Positions 23,301-36,135 of a stretch of 64,000 nucleotides of DNA are shown in pieces. Source of the DNA: Chaetorhynchus papuensis (lineage: Eukaryota > Chordata > Aves > Passeriformes > Rhipiduridae); contig VWYX01000743.1 in the NCBI GenBank assembly GCA_013396525.1, positions 101,551 to 165,550 on the forward strand, in the 5' to 3' direction. A program made the position numbers and the translations under genes. The notes under the pieces were generated by a model. That model saw only the letters and a program-made list of their open reading frames with translations. It searched no databases and was not told the DNA's origin. Position 1 is the stretch's first letter. The number at the start of each line of letters is the position of its first letter.

Positions 23301-25053
23301 ACTAGAAAATACACATCCTTTCCCTTCAGAAAGCTCTGAAGGAGAGCTCATCACCTATACATCTGGAAACTTCCTGCCTTGGAGATTGTGATTCACAGTT
23401 CATGACTTGCAATGACTTAGGTTTTAATTTTAGCTAGTTCTAAAAAATGAACATTACTCTTCTGAAGATAGTTGAAAGAACTTTAAGTGATAAGACCTCC
23501 TGAGTATCTAATTGGGCATAAATGCTCTGGATTAGCAACATGTGAAACTATACATCACCTTAAATGAAATATGTAACTTTAATCTTCTTGTACCACAATA
23601 TAATAGAAGAAAAACACATGGATGCTTTCCAGCGTGATGTGACTGAAGGCAGTAGCACAGTATGGTGCAGAGAAATAAGCAGTTTCTCAGGATGGCAGTA
23701 AAAAAAGAAATATTTTGCTTTTTCAAAGACTAAACAAAGGTCTTCTTAATAGATCTGTCTAGAGGTATAGAAAGAGTACAGGAGCTGCTAGTGATCTCCA
23801 TCTCACAGGTGTTGTAAGAGAAGGTTATGAGTGCTATATATATTCTGTGGGAACTCCCTAGAGAAAACAAAAATGAAGGGAAACAAAATCCTCTCTGCTA
23901 TGTCAGCACAACTAAAATTAAAACAGATGCCAAAGTATGTCATTAAGGGAGACATTTTCCAAGACAGCAGTAGTTCAGTACCCAAGTTACACCAAAAGTC
24001 ATCCTTTTAGAGGCTTTTGCAGCTGTTGCAGTAACTCTTGTCCTCTCATTCAACGGGAAAAGAGGTCTTTTTCTAAAGTACCCTAGTAGTTGCAGAGACA
24101 AGTAGGTGGAAATAAAACAGCAATTCTAGGCCATAACTTTTAAAAAGCCGAGTTTTTGTGTCGCAAACTGATACCTAATTTACTCAGGGAAAAAAAAAAG
24201 AATTTTACCCATTTAACGAAAGGCTACAGAGACACTACTACCAAAAATTCACAGTACTTTCTGATCTATAAAATATGCTCCATCAGTAGTGAACCATTGT
24301 CACGACACAGCTGGAGGCTTCAGGATGAAGCAGGCAGTAATAAACTATGTGGAAAGCAGAGGATTTTAAGGAGTGAGGGTGGTGGCTAGAGAGTTATATG
24401 TCATTGCCCAGGGGATTACTTCAGTCCATCTGTAGGCACCCAAGTCAGCCAGTCTGTCTGTCTTGAAGTGATCAGCATCAGAGTGCTTCCTTTATCCCTA
24501 CAGAGCAGCAGTTGTAGTGAAATCACAGCTTCCTTATTTACAATCCTTGTTCCTTAGCTGCTTGCACATACAGTCTGTGAGTTAGTAGCTCACTCAGTTA
24601 TTTGCTTGCTGACCCGAATGACTTTTTTCTTGGATTGGGTGTGTATATGTCTAGCCATAAATGGCAGCAACCATTTCAAAATAAAGCTGGTGGCCTTTCT
24701 TTTGAAATCAAAGAGATCAGACAACTGAGAAAAAAATCTCTGCAGCAAAAAATGGTTATTTCAATAGTTAAGGTTTCCTTTACTGCTCTCATAATGGATC
24801 CACAATGAATGGTGTTAAAAAATTATATCATGTATGTGTCTCAAATTGAACAGAATAAAGAAAGGATAGCAGTGAAAGGGTTATTTTTTTTTTTTTGAAG
24901 ATATTTGGTGGAAAGATTTTAATGAAACCAGTAATTTTTTAATGAAACCAGTAATGAAACCAGACACAACTTGAGAATTCAACATTGGGCTGAAGAGGCA
25001 AGATACAATTTTTTTATTATACCTTCCATTCTACAATGAAGAAAGAAAATATG
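17351..25053. other. intergenic, no gene seen
   Basis: AT-rich unique sequence up to the assembly gap. Includes a short imperfect pyrimidine repeat at about 22320-22365 and a small tandem repeat at 24921-24964. A 100-codon hydrophobic open frame at 22150-22452 is T-rich low complexity and not taken as a gene. Confidence 0.55.
24921..24964 (+). repeat. short tandem repeat near the assembly gap
   Basis: AATGAAACCAGT is present at 24921, 24941 and 24953 (the last copy ends in AGA). The first spacing of 20 bp includes a T run and the second is 12 bp. It sits about 90 bp from the N gap. Confidence 0.85.
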
Positions 25054-25837
25054 NNNNNNNNNNNNNNNNNNNNNNNNNNNNNNNNNNNNNNNNNNNNNNN
25101 NNNNNNNNNNNNNNNNNNNNNNNNNNNNNNNNNNNNNNNNNNNNNNNNNNNNNNNNNNNNNNNNNNNNNNNNNNNNNNNNNNNNNNNNNNNNNNNNNNNN
25201 NNNNNNNNNNNNNNNNNNNNNNNNNNNNNNNNNNNNNNNNNNNNNNNNNNNNNNNNNNNNNNNNNNNNNNNNNNNNNNNNNNNNNNNNNNNNNNNNNNNN
25301 NNNNNNNNNNNNNNNNNNNNNNNNNNNNNNNNNNNNNNNNNNNNNNNNNNNNNNNNNNNNNNNNNNNNNNNNNNNNNNNNNNNNNNNNNNNNNNNNNNNN
25401 NNNNNNNNNNNNNNNNNNNNNNNNNNNNNNNNNNNNNNNNNNNNNNNNNNNNNNNNNNNNNNNNNNNNNNNNNNNNNNNNNNNNNNNNNNNNNNNNNNNN
25501 NNNNNNNNNNNNNNNNNNNNNNNNNNNNNNNNNNNNNNNNNNNNNNNNNNNNNNNNNNNNNNNNNNNNNNNNNNNNNNNNNNNNNNNNNNNNNNNNNNNN
25601 NNNNNNNNNNNNNNNNNNNNNNNNNNNNNNNNNNNNNNNNNNNNNNNNNNNNNNNNNNNNNNNNNNNNNNNNNNNNNNNNNNNNNNNNNNNNNNNNNNNN
25701 NNNNNNNNNNNNNNNNNNNNNNNNNNNNNNNNNNNNNNNNNNNNNNNNNNNNNNNNNNNNNNNNNNNNNNNNNNNNNNNNNNNNNNNNNNNNNNNNNNNN
25801 NNNNNNNNNNNNNNNNNNNNNNNNNNNNNNNNNNNNN
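25054..25837. other. assembly gap, 784 N
   Basis: Unknown bases. Open frames reported across it are artefacts of N. The size may be an estimate, and the missing sequence may be repetitive. Confidence 1.
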
Positions 25838-27479
25838 CACTCTGTCTTCTGCATTAGATACTTGCCTTTTTCTCAGCAGTGTTTGTGGACCTTAAAAACA
25901 AACAAACAACCACAATTTTTTAAAAAACTAAAGCTATTTAATGTGCTTCTTGTCCTCTCTGCTGTGATGCCTCTTGTTGCGTGGCAGCAAGCAGGGGAGC
26001 ATCTTTCAGAGGCCTAGGTAGGTTGTGACGGGTCACAAAATAAGCCAAGAAAAAAGGTTATTGCTGATTGAGATGTGGAGGAGAGAACATCTGTGAGAGC
26101 TGCTTCCCCTACCTGTGTCTTCAGAGCTGGGAAGGGATGTGGCTACATTCCTTACTCCTGTTTCCCAGAAAAGTGATCCTCCTTCAGTCATCCCATTGGT
26201 ACCAAGTGAGCTCTAAGTGCTGCCATTCTGGGAGCACTGTCGAGGGTGAAGAACCCTCTACAAAGTCATTTTACAATGCTGATGTGCCTTTTTATGTCCT
26301 CTTTCTCCTTGTTTGATTTATCCCAAAGGTTTCAAATGATGCTGTTGGAGGTGAACTACTCCAAGTGAGTAGTTCAAGCTTACAGGCTCAGTCAATGCCT
26401 TGGGGTTTAAGGATGCTCTAAACCTATGATTTTGCATATGCTAGAGGACCAATTACACGACCCTTTTTAAAGACATTCCTGTCAAGGATCATGTACAAAT
26501 CATTAAACCAGTTTTTTCATGAAGTTTTAGGTTATATCTCCTCTTTAACACAATAAAAAAATACCACTTTTGTTGACAGAATGTATTTTCTCATCCAGTT
26601 TTTTTAACGCAATGTTCTGTACCTGATCCAGCTGTTAAGGAGGTATCCCTTAATTTAAAAAATGTATTGGATTGTTCTGTGCTCAGTTCTGTGCAATCAG
26701 ACATGCAAATGTGTTCAGCCTGAGTTCTTGTTCTTTGTGAAGGTACAAGTACCCTCCTTTCACCAGCTATTGCAGTCTAGACCTAGACTTAGAGAGGAAT
26801 GATAATGGCTAGCTAGAGGTCCACTATCATGCACTTCACCTGTGTGCTAAAGCTGAGCACAGTCTCTAATGTCATTAAAATCAGCCAGCGACTGATGAAG
26901 GTGCTGGTGCTTGGGGATGGCAGGGCTGGCCCTGGTCAGGAGTAGGTTGCTGCTACGTGCCCCAGGCTCACCTTTCCATCAGATCCATGTATGACAGCAC
27001 ACTGACAACCTGAGATGGATTTACAAAGGCAGTTCATGCCCTGCTTGCAGCATTCTTCAGACAGGGAAAATATGCATCATCGTCTTCTAAGAAAAGACAG
27101 AAAAAAAACATCAGTGAAGACATATTTCAGCTGATTACAAAGTTCCAATAATACGTGGAGCATAAAGAAAATTAGTAGGCTTAGGAACACTATATATTCT
27201 GCTTTCATTCTCAGCAATTGTTCTCTTTATTATTCTTGTTAAGCTGAAAACAAACAGAGTTGATAAAAGATACATAATTTTCTGTAAGAATGAAGCCTAA
27301 TGTATGGCAGAAGATATGAAGATGTCTGTAAATCAATACATAAAAGTTTAATAATTTCCTTAGGAAACTAATGGAAAAGGAATTTTTTTTTTTAAATTTA
27401 GCGTTGAGAGGCACAGCTGAGGAAGAGAAGGAGGGAGGCAGGGTGGGCTGTTTTCATGCTGCCAGATCTGAAAGCACAT
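25838..27479. other. intergenic, no gene seen
   Basis: Unique sequence with short noncoding open frames only. No repeat family recognised. Confidence 0.55.
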
Positions 27480-27630
27480 TGGGCTTACAGCGTTTCTAAT
27501 CGCCCCAAACTGGGCCAAGAGACTCGTTAGAGACAGAGTCAGAGAAGTGGGTATTTGCTTTATTGGGCACCCCAAGTGTGTGGGGCATCGCTCCTCCAAA
27601 CACACACACACAGCACTCCATACAGCCCAG
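27480..27630 (-). mobile_element. possible LTR-derived fragment (low confidence)
   Basis: Read on the minus strand it shows GCCCAATAAAGC followed by TCTGTCTCTAACGAGTCTC and TTGGCCCAGTTTGGGG, resembling the R-U5 end of an avian retroviral LTR. A short CA run lies at 27600-27612. I could not find matched ends or a target duplication, so it may be a fragment or coincidence. Confidence 0.3.
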
Positions 27631-28879
27631 TATTATGGGTAAAATTCATGAATGGTCATCACATTCCTTGGGATAGGAGTGGTTATACAAATTAGTTCTC
27701 GGAAGTCATTAACATCATTAGTATATATGTCACACATGCGTGGTGTGTCCTGGTGGTCGCACTGAGGAAGGCTCCTCTTCTTCCTCTGGGGTCCTTCTGA
27801 TGAAGATCTGTAGTATTCATCACAATGCACTTTTCACCTTTCTTCCTGGAGCATGTACCGTCCTTCGTTGGATGATTCAGCAGTTTCTGTGCTGGTTTTC
27901 AACAGAAAATTTTATCTTGACAAGATTAAGGTAAATCCTGCTTCTCAGGTTTCATGATTAACATCGCCATCTCTTGATAGTTAACTCATGCTTACAGGAG
28001 TTAACTATTGATCAGCTCCTTCCTCAGTCTGAAATTGGGAGAGGGAAAGTTTCATAATACTTGCTGAAGCTAATGAGGCATTAATTAAGAACAAACTGAG
28101 CTATTTTTGATAACCGCAGCAAGCCTCACAGTTTTTAAACTCTAAAGCACTAACAACTGTTGGCTGGTATCTGAAATAGTGCTTTATACCTGAACAAAAA
28201 AGTGGTTTTTATGAAAACATCACTTTTCCAAAGTCCAGTTTGTGATACCACCCAAGCAAAACTGAACCCCCAAACAGTCTTAATGGAACCTATGTATCCC
28301 TACGGTGTTCTGCTGATTTTCCTCATCAAGGGGTAAACAAGCTTCAAGGCAGTATTTAATCTATATGTAAATTAGGTATTAGTATATCATCTGTAGCAAA
28401 AATCAGCAAACAAGTAAGGACAGGCGACTTTTGCAGAGAAACAATACAAAAAGAAGACCAATTCTTGTACAACAATTAGACGTGAATGGAGAAGGTAGAT
28501 TTTATTTGTTTAAAGGACTATTCTGAGTTAGCAGTGAAGTGGTTTATTTTTTCAGCACTTACTGTTCTTGCTTAACAGGAGGGTGCCATTTCTCTGCTCT
28601 GAGACACATATTGTAGATGTGTAGGTAAATCTATGGTTGTGTTCTTAATGTTGGCTGTTTCTGTGATAAGCCCAGGAGCCACCCTCACCACGGCCACAGA
28701 AAGCAGTGAATATGCCATAGTGCCCTGCAGAGATCTAGGAACTGCCCTTGGCTCTGTTCCAGCCTGGTCCTGGAACACCCTGTTGCCCAAAGGGGGGCTT
28801 GGTGGCATCAGATGTCAGCCAGAACTGGAGTTTCTGTGTATGGCACCATTTATGAGAGGGTGGCTGCTCAGTTCAGATG
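27631..28879. other. intergenic, no gene seen
   Basis: Unique sequence before the solo LTR. The part next to the fragment at 27480 could belong to the same old element, but I recognise nothing diagnostic. Confidence 0.45.
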
Positions 28880-28885
28880 TAAATG

Positions 28886-29555
28886 TGTGGAGTCTGTCTC
28901 GGCTTGGACGGTTGGGATGGATGGAGACGAGAGATCTCTGAAGTCTGGTTTTAGAGCATGAGGTTTATTGCTGAAGGCTTGTGTACAGAGGGCCTGCTTG
29001 GAGCTGCCAGCCACAGCTAGAAGCAGGCCAGAAGAAGGAGAGAGAGAGCTAAGAGGTTTAATAGGTGTAGGAGATGTAAGAGAGCTGTAAGAGAGGGATG
29101 TAAGAGAAATGTAAGAGAGATGTAAGAGCAAAAGTAAGAGAGTTGTAGAGAGAGAAATTCTCCTTTACAATACAATAAATCTTCTTCTATGTTAAATATT
29201 CTAATTTTCATTAACCAATCTAGTACAAGATACAAATCCTATAGCATTTAGACATAGCCTATAAGAACTATTGTATTACCATACTGTGTTACATTTTAAA
29301 CCCTAAAAACCACTCTTTGGACCCTTTCTGCCAAGCTAGTAGGGTCTGCTCTGACCCTTAGACCTGTCTGCTAGCAGAGGGTATTGTTCAGTCAAAGGGG
29401 ATTATCTTCAGACGGCCACACCACTGTTTTCCAGTTGTTCAGTAACTGAGGCCTGGTATCTCAAAGTATGCTTTCATCTCAATTTCACCTAGAGTTTCCA
29501 TTTCTCAGCATCTTTTCCCAGGCAATAAAGCTTCCCTGTTTCATCTTCCCCAACA
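28886..29555 (-). mobile_element. solo LTR, ERVK-like (class II), about 670 bp
   Basis: The element has canonical ends: on the plus strand TGTGGAGTC at the left and TTCCCCAACA at the right, so on the minus strand it starts TGTTGGGGAA and ends CTCCACA. It is flanked by a perfect 6-bp duplication TAAATG (28880-28885 and 29556-29561), the usual size for class II avian retroviruses. A minus-strand poly(A) signal lies near its left end (TTTATT at about 28973). The interior has a degenerate TGTAAGAGAGA array (about 29060-29150). No internal retroviral genes remain, so it is a recombination-derived solo LTR. Confidence 0.8.
29050..29150 (+). repeat. degenerate (TGTAAGAGAGA)n array inside the solo LTR
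   Basis: Roughly eight variant copies of an 8-14 bp purine-rich unit (TGTAAGAGAG, TGTAAGAGAAA, AGTAAGAGAG). Part of the LTR at 28886-29555. Confidence 0.8.
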
Positions 29556-29561
29556 TAAATG

Positions 29562-32500
29562 AATCACTTCCTCTCTTCAGTCCTGCTGTGATTGAGTGAT
29601 TAAACAAGTACTCAGAAGTTTTTGATTATTTGACAGTGATAGTGGTTAATTGGCAGTTAGTTATATGAGTAACACAGTATTTTCTAAATACTGTAAGGTT
29701 TGGGGGAGGAATGTGATGCCCATCCTGGAATATCACATGAAAAAGTGGAACTGAGCTGGCAGAATGACAAATGAGCAACCTTCACCAGGGAAAGGTGGAC
29801 CATCAGGGCCACTGCAGACAGCACCCAGCTTGATTCAGTCTCTCTGCAAGCCGAGCTCCATCCTATACTGCAGGGGGGCAATGAGAGCCATCATAAACAG
29901 CTGTTGTCTTCTACCTGTGAGTTATTCTGGAGTTTTTTTCCCTCTGGGCTACCTGGCCTGTAGCCCTCTGTCATACTAAGATTTTGGTATGAAGCACAAG
30001 GGCAGTATGGCTTCCCAGGGGCACAACAGCAGTGGGACAATAAGCACTGGTGTGTTACAAATAAGTGTGTTACAAAATTTCATGGGTTAAAAAGATCTAC
30101 ACATCTGATTTGCAGAATGACTCAGATTAATCATTCTCTTAATTCTGCAGTTGTTCATTTGCTGCATTGGCCACCTGCTACAAAACTGCGTAGAGTACTG
30201 TAATCTTCCATTTGAGAAAAAGAAATAAAAGGAGTGGGGATGATTTGTTACACCATGCTGACAAAGAACTCCTTCCAAAAGGGAAGGAATTACGAGGATC
30301 TATCAGGATGATTTTCCATAAGTCTGCAAACAGACTGTCACAGTAATTTGCATTATCATCCATTAGTTAAATAGTCCTTATCCTTCCCTACTGTTTTCTG
30401 TGTTATATTCAGAGAAAATCACATCCTTCTTTTGAAGCCATTTTTTTGGCAGTTGAGAGACAAGCTGAGCTTATTAGTTCTGTGGCGTAAAGTTAGTTCT
30501 CCATCACCAGGCTTAGAAGGCATTAGTACCAGTTATAAAAGTGCAAGGGGGAGCTATGAAGATGAAAATGCATGGAGAAATAGTGCAAGAAAGCTATGGC
30601 TTCTGAAATAATGGATTTGTTAACACTCTTTCAGGCTTTTTGGAATGAACAGCCCTCCTCTGAAGGGCTCCGTGTGACATACAGTATTTGTCAAAGAGCA
30701 GCATGGCTTCTTTTTACAAGTTCTGGCATAGTTCTGTCCAAGACTTCTTGGTTTTATACAGGGAGGCAGGTGGGTTCAGTCTTACATACACATCCAATTA
30801 AATCTGAGGTCATCTCCATGGAATGGCTACTCTGCTATCAGTTTGTACTGTGACCCCTGCCAGGCTGTACAAGGTGATGGGAGTGGAGCTGACGAGGCTT
30901 GGTGGAGCAGTGTCAGGGTGCAGATGCAATGCCTCAGGGAGCCATGGCTGTGTGCACTCTGGGGTGCTAATACCATGCTGGTGTGGGGGGAGAGGGCTTC
31001 TCAGAATGTTCAGAAGACTGACTGCATACAGGTCATAGGAAAGAAACATGCTATTTTGCAAGCACACCGACAACTACGCTATTAAGGGAGGAAAAATATT
31101 AGTAATGTTGCCAGATACCTTTTGTTGAGCGAAAAAATGACCCTGAATGCTTTAAACATGGATAAAGAATATTTATGTGGGAGTGTAGGGAACATGGCAG
31201 CTTGCAGACCAGGTCTTAAGCACTGAATTAGCAAATGGCTCTTCAGGATATCAGTTAAGAATGTGACCAACTTTGAAAAGTTTTCCATTCTGCCCAAACT
31301 TCAGTTGATGGACAATTTCCACTGTGTCTGAGTACACACTTAAAACATGATTCAGCAAAGTACTTCAGTGACTTATTGTTCAATGATTTTCCTCCTTCAC
31401 CCAAGTTATTCTGCTCTTATCAATTTAAGAATAATACAGCTGTGGCAAGTCAGTCTCCCTCTCCTGCAAATCTCTGTAAGTACCTTCTTCACCTTAGGTA
31501 CCTTGATTAAACAGATTCATTTGTGAAATTGCTGGCTGCCATTGACTGGTCAGCCAACTAGAAAGATTCTTGACAGGTTTGCTGTGTTCTGATGCAGACT
31601 GATGCAGAAAAAGGAATCAAAGAGCAAGAACTATAATACATCTGATAACAGAGCAAAAACTCTAAAAAGGGGAGAAAAGATCTTAACTTGTAATGTCTTA
31701 AACATGAGGCTTCTTTGGAAGGGTTCATGTAAGTGGAAACACCTCTGCACCTATTCACTGCATAAGTGCTTACTTTGTACTGGGAAGAGTGTCAGGGTGC
31801 TGGTGAAACACATTTTTATCATGTCACCTGTGTTTCAGCCCTCATTTAGTTGAGTGTTTCTGGAACTGGGCACTGGAAGTTTTGTAGTCTGTGCTTTTAA
31901 GATGCATTTTTTTCACATTTGCAGATCACCTTGACCTTCCAGATGTTGTGGTCATCTGGGTACCTGTGTCATCTGGGTTCTATATACTGCAGAATCAGGA
32001 GCACTGACATGTAAGAGTGAAAAAAAAATCTGTATGGTATTAGTGCTGTTTGCTTTTTAATTTTTCTGTATCTTTGATTAAAAATTATTCACTGTCAGAG
32101 AATCTGAAGAAAAAGATTTGCAAAGCTAACTCTGGATCCAAATTTTCATGTATGGGTTCACCCATTTTTATATTTTTTCTTGTGAGTATACTTCAGTACA
32201 AAAATGCTCTGGCAGTTATTGTTCTTTAGATGTTTTCCATTAAAAATTTTTATGCTCTATAGTCTAATGCAGTGACTTTGATAAGCAAGCAGAACAAGGA
32301 AATCTTCATATAGCTAGCAATAAAACCCAGGAAAAATAGTAATTTTTATTTTGTATTTTTTGGTTGTATTCAAACTGTTCTTCTGCCTTATTGATTTATT
32401 TATTTTTTTAATAAATTTTTCTACTGCCCTTTTGAAAGAAAGCAATGAAAAATAATGAGATCTGAACCGTAGAAGCCAGTGGACCTTAAAACCAAGAAAG

Positions 32501-35500
32501 GACACTTTGAAACAGTGCTCTTGGTGCTCTGGAGGTACCATAAACATCATCAATAATGCTACAAGGAGCATTGCCATCCTTTCCAACCCTCAGCATACTT
32601 CACCATTTGGGAGAATTGTGGCAGAGTTACATGGCCTGATGATATTAAAAAGAATACGCATCAGAGGATTTACCAGTATTAAATATGGTACAGACCATCC
32701 ATCCGACATGCTTTTTGTAATGTAATAGACTTCCGTGGATGGCAAAGAGGCTGTGAGGGTCTATCATGCATGGGTAAGCCATGTAATAGTCTTTGGATGC
32801 AGTTGAATGTTTTTAACAGGATCCTCAGGAGATGCTGCTCTTCCTCTTTCCCAGCAGAGGAATTAGATCCTGAGAGTCTGGGTAAAAGCTAATCCTGCAG
32901 TAGCTGAGAAACAGAGAAAAAGTAATCCTCATCTTCATACTCTCTTTTCCACAGTGAATGCAATCAGTAAGCCATGAACAGCCAGGTTACAACAGTTTAC
33001 AGCAAGCCAGTCTGATGGGGTTTCAGTGAGAAGTATCAACAGCTCTGCCTTTCCCTTCTGGCCCATCTAGTCCCATCACTTGTGTCAAGGAGCATAATTT
33101 CAGGTTTTTCTGGCCCAGTCATAGCTCTCCCAGTCCTCCTGTCTCATCTTAGTCTCAGCCATAGCAACACCTTCTGTTACAGGCCTTACAGAGTGCTCCC
33201 CGTTAGCATATTTCTCCCACGGCCTCCGTTAAAAGATCTGTCCCATCTGGCTTGTCCTCACTGCTCATTGCTTCCTGGCCCATCCTGGCCTCCCAAAAAG
33301 CTGCAATACCTTTCACTGAAATACCACCCACTGAAATCACTTGTCCAGGCTTCTAGCCTTTGCTCAAAGCTGTCAGGAAAGAGCAACCTTGCAGACCTCA
33401 GAGACAGGGTCTGACATCCACAACAGGAAAGTGGGAAAAGAAGCAAGTGGGAAAACATACAGCTTAGGAGAGACAGAGACCAAAATATGAAAGAAGCAGA
33501 GCTCAAGGAAGGTGACAAACATTCATCCTTCATGTGAAATGGAGGGTTACTCTTTCTAGGGAAAGACTATCATAGCTCCTTCTGTAACAACCAAGTCACC
33601 TCAGCTGACAGGAGGTAGCGATTCCACCCATCCCTCTACTGGGTTGCTCATGTGTCTCACACGTGCTTTGCTGGCTGGCTCTGTGTCTCCCAGCCAGGGG
33701 TGTTTCCCTGGTTGTGATTCCCAGAGAGCAAACCTGAGAGGCAGTGATGACTATGAGGCAGCTACAGTCATCTGAGACACATGAACCCAAGTCACTTAAA
33801 AGGTAGATGCCTCTTTTCTGCATCTGTGAAGGGCAAACTGACAGGGTAGCAGTGTTAAATTGTAAGGGACAATCTGTTGGGAAATCAGGAGTAGTTAATG
33901 GTGTTATCCAAGCCCCAGAAGAAACCATCCTGGGGGTGGTGGGCTCTTCCCTATGGGTCTGTGGGAGCCAGTTGGATGTCTACCTGGCCGTAGTGAATGT
34001 GGTGGTGCTGCTTCATCTTCAGGGCAGGGAAATAACTAAATTGATTGCAGTTCCTGTAAGGTTTTATGGTTTTACAAGTGTATTGCAGTGTGTAGAACTA
34101 AAAAAGAAGCTCTACAATATCACAAGCTGTAAAGTGTTCTCAGTGGAACCACATCTAATTAGATCAGCCCCTCCACCCCTTGCGAAAAAACCCCCACTCA
34201 AACTAGCAAAAAATGGAATGCAATGCTAGAAGAGCACTGAGGAAGCAAAGCTGTACTGATGAGGAAATATTGTCACTTCACCGAGGAATATGACAGAATT
34301 TCTCGTGCCAGTCCAGAAGAAACAATTTTTTCCTATAGAAAGGCACAAATTTTAGAGGTTTATCAAGTGAAATGAAATGGTGGCATGCTTAGTAGACAAG
34401 CTAGCAGTTTGCAAAAATGAAGACTGCAGCAAGTATGAATCTGCTTAATATTTTTACTTCTGACTGTGTTGTATATGTATTTGAAACTTCATTGCAGTAC
34501 TGGGATTATAACCCTTCTGCATAAAAAGTACAGGCCCCTGCCTGATAAATTAATGAAGACTGTTTCAGAGCCAGAGTGGAGACTAAAAGCTCTACAGCAC
34601 CTATCATTACAGTCAAATGGTCTTGAAAGGCGAATCTGAAATGGCATTAGGGCTCTTCAGAAAGAAAGAAGCAAAAGAGAGGAAGGGAGGAATGGATTTG
34701 CAAGAATGAAAATTCCAGTATTTCACCCTCAGAAAGAAAATTAGTTGTTTGACAAGTGTTATTGCCTGAGACCCCTGCTTATAGTCTTTTCTATGTTTAG
34801 CACCAGACTGAATATTGATTCCTGTTCTCTAAGTAATGCAGCTCTGCTAAGAGGCATTGATCTTGGTTAAATGACATTTCACGTTTAAAAAAAAAAAACA
34901 AACAAGAGTGCTTGGAGATGTCTTAGTAACACAAGGTCAGAAAGGAAGTGAGGCCTTTATGGCCTCTTTTTTTCCACTTATGCTCCTCAAATGACGACTG
35001 AAAAGTAATAATTTTTATAAGCAAACTATTTTCTATTAGAAATGACAGTGTCAGGGCGGTCTGTGCCGCATGGAGACTCTCCCTGCTCACACCAGAAGGG
35101 GTCACTGTTGAAAGCTAAATCGTGTTCCCCAAAACTGCATCAACGAAGTACAAATACCTGAGCCTGCACCTACAGAGCAATAAAAATACCTGTAACTGCT
35201 TTTCTCCATTTTCCTGATGTATAATGCCCTGTCATGAAATAGCTCTAAAATGTCCAGGCTTAACTAAAACTTACATTAGCAATATTAAGGGCAATAAACG
35301 TGTGTTTAAAGAATCTAGATGAACGAAACACCCCATCTCTGCACTGATCTGGAGTGATTGTTGAGGGGTTAGAAAATTTTTACAAAGCTTATAAATTATG
35401 AAGCTGCAGACATGCTATGTGCTAAGATATCAAACACATGCAGCGATCTTGCAGCCTTGCATAAGTACATGCAAATGTACATATGCATACATGTACACGT

Positions 35501-35740
35501 ATGTGATTCTTAGCTGCAAAGTAGTCAGGCAGTTTTGGGAGATCATTCATCAGCCCCAGATAAATGTGAACTGTTCACTCTGGGAAACACCTTCTGACAG
35601 CACACAACATATATTTCTGCAAGACTTTAGAACGGAGTGAAGAGAAAGAGCCTTAATAAGAATCTTATTAAATGGAGTTTCTTTGGAAACACTGTGCTTT
35701 GCAGATTTTAGTTTCCTTTAAGTCACCATAGCTACTTGAC
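29562..35740. other. intergenic, no gene seen
   Basis: Unique sequence. A 72-codon open frame at 32507-32725 (plus) has a somewhat protein-like composition but no recognised family. An alternating purine-pyrimidine patch rich in ATGTACAT lies at about 35464-35503. No repeat family seen. Confidence 0.5.
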
Positions 35741-36135
35741 ATAGAATCATAGAATATTCTGAGTTGGAAGGAACCCACACAGATCACTGAGTCCAACTCC
35801 TGCCCCTGCACAGGATGTCCCCAGGAGTCACAGCATGTATTTAAGAACATTGTCCAAATGCTTCTTGAACTCTTGTCAGGCTTGGTGCTGTGACCACTTC
35901 CCTGGGGAGCCTGTTCCAGTGCCCAACCATCCTCTGGGTAAAGAACCTTTTTCTCATACCCAGCCTAAACCTCCCGTGACACAACTCCAGGCCATTCCCT
36001 TGGGTCCTGTCACTGTCAGCACAGAGCAGAGATCAGTGCCTGCTCCTCCTCTTCCCCTCACAAGGAAGCTGTAACTGCAGTGAGGTCTCCCCTCAGTCTC
36101 CTCCAGGCTGAACTGACCAAGTGACCTCTTATTTG
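35741..36135 (-). mobile_element. CR1 LINE fragment, reverse orientation, about 395 bp
   Basis: Begins ATAGAATCATAGAATATTCT and runs GAGTTGGAAGGAACCCACA, GAGTCCAACTCCTG, CTTGTCAGGCTTGGTGC, CCTGGGGAGCCTGTTCCAGT, GTAAAGAACCTTTTTCT and TCTCCTCCAGGCTGAAC. This is the classic reverse-strand CR1 end, fairly well preserved. Confidence 0.93.

Noticed and set aside
24979..25857. Large open frames of about 270-290 codons
   Set aside because: They consist of unknown residues across the N gap.
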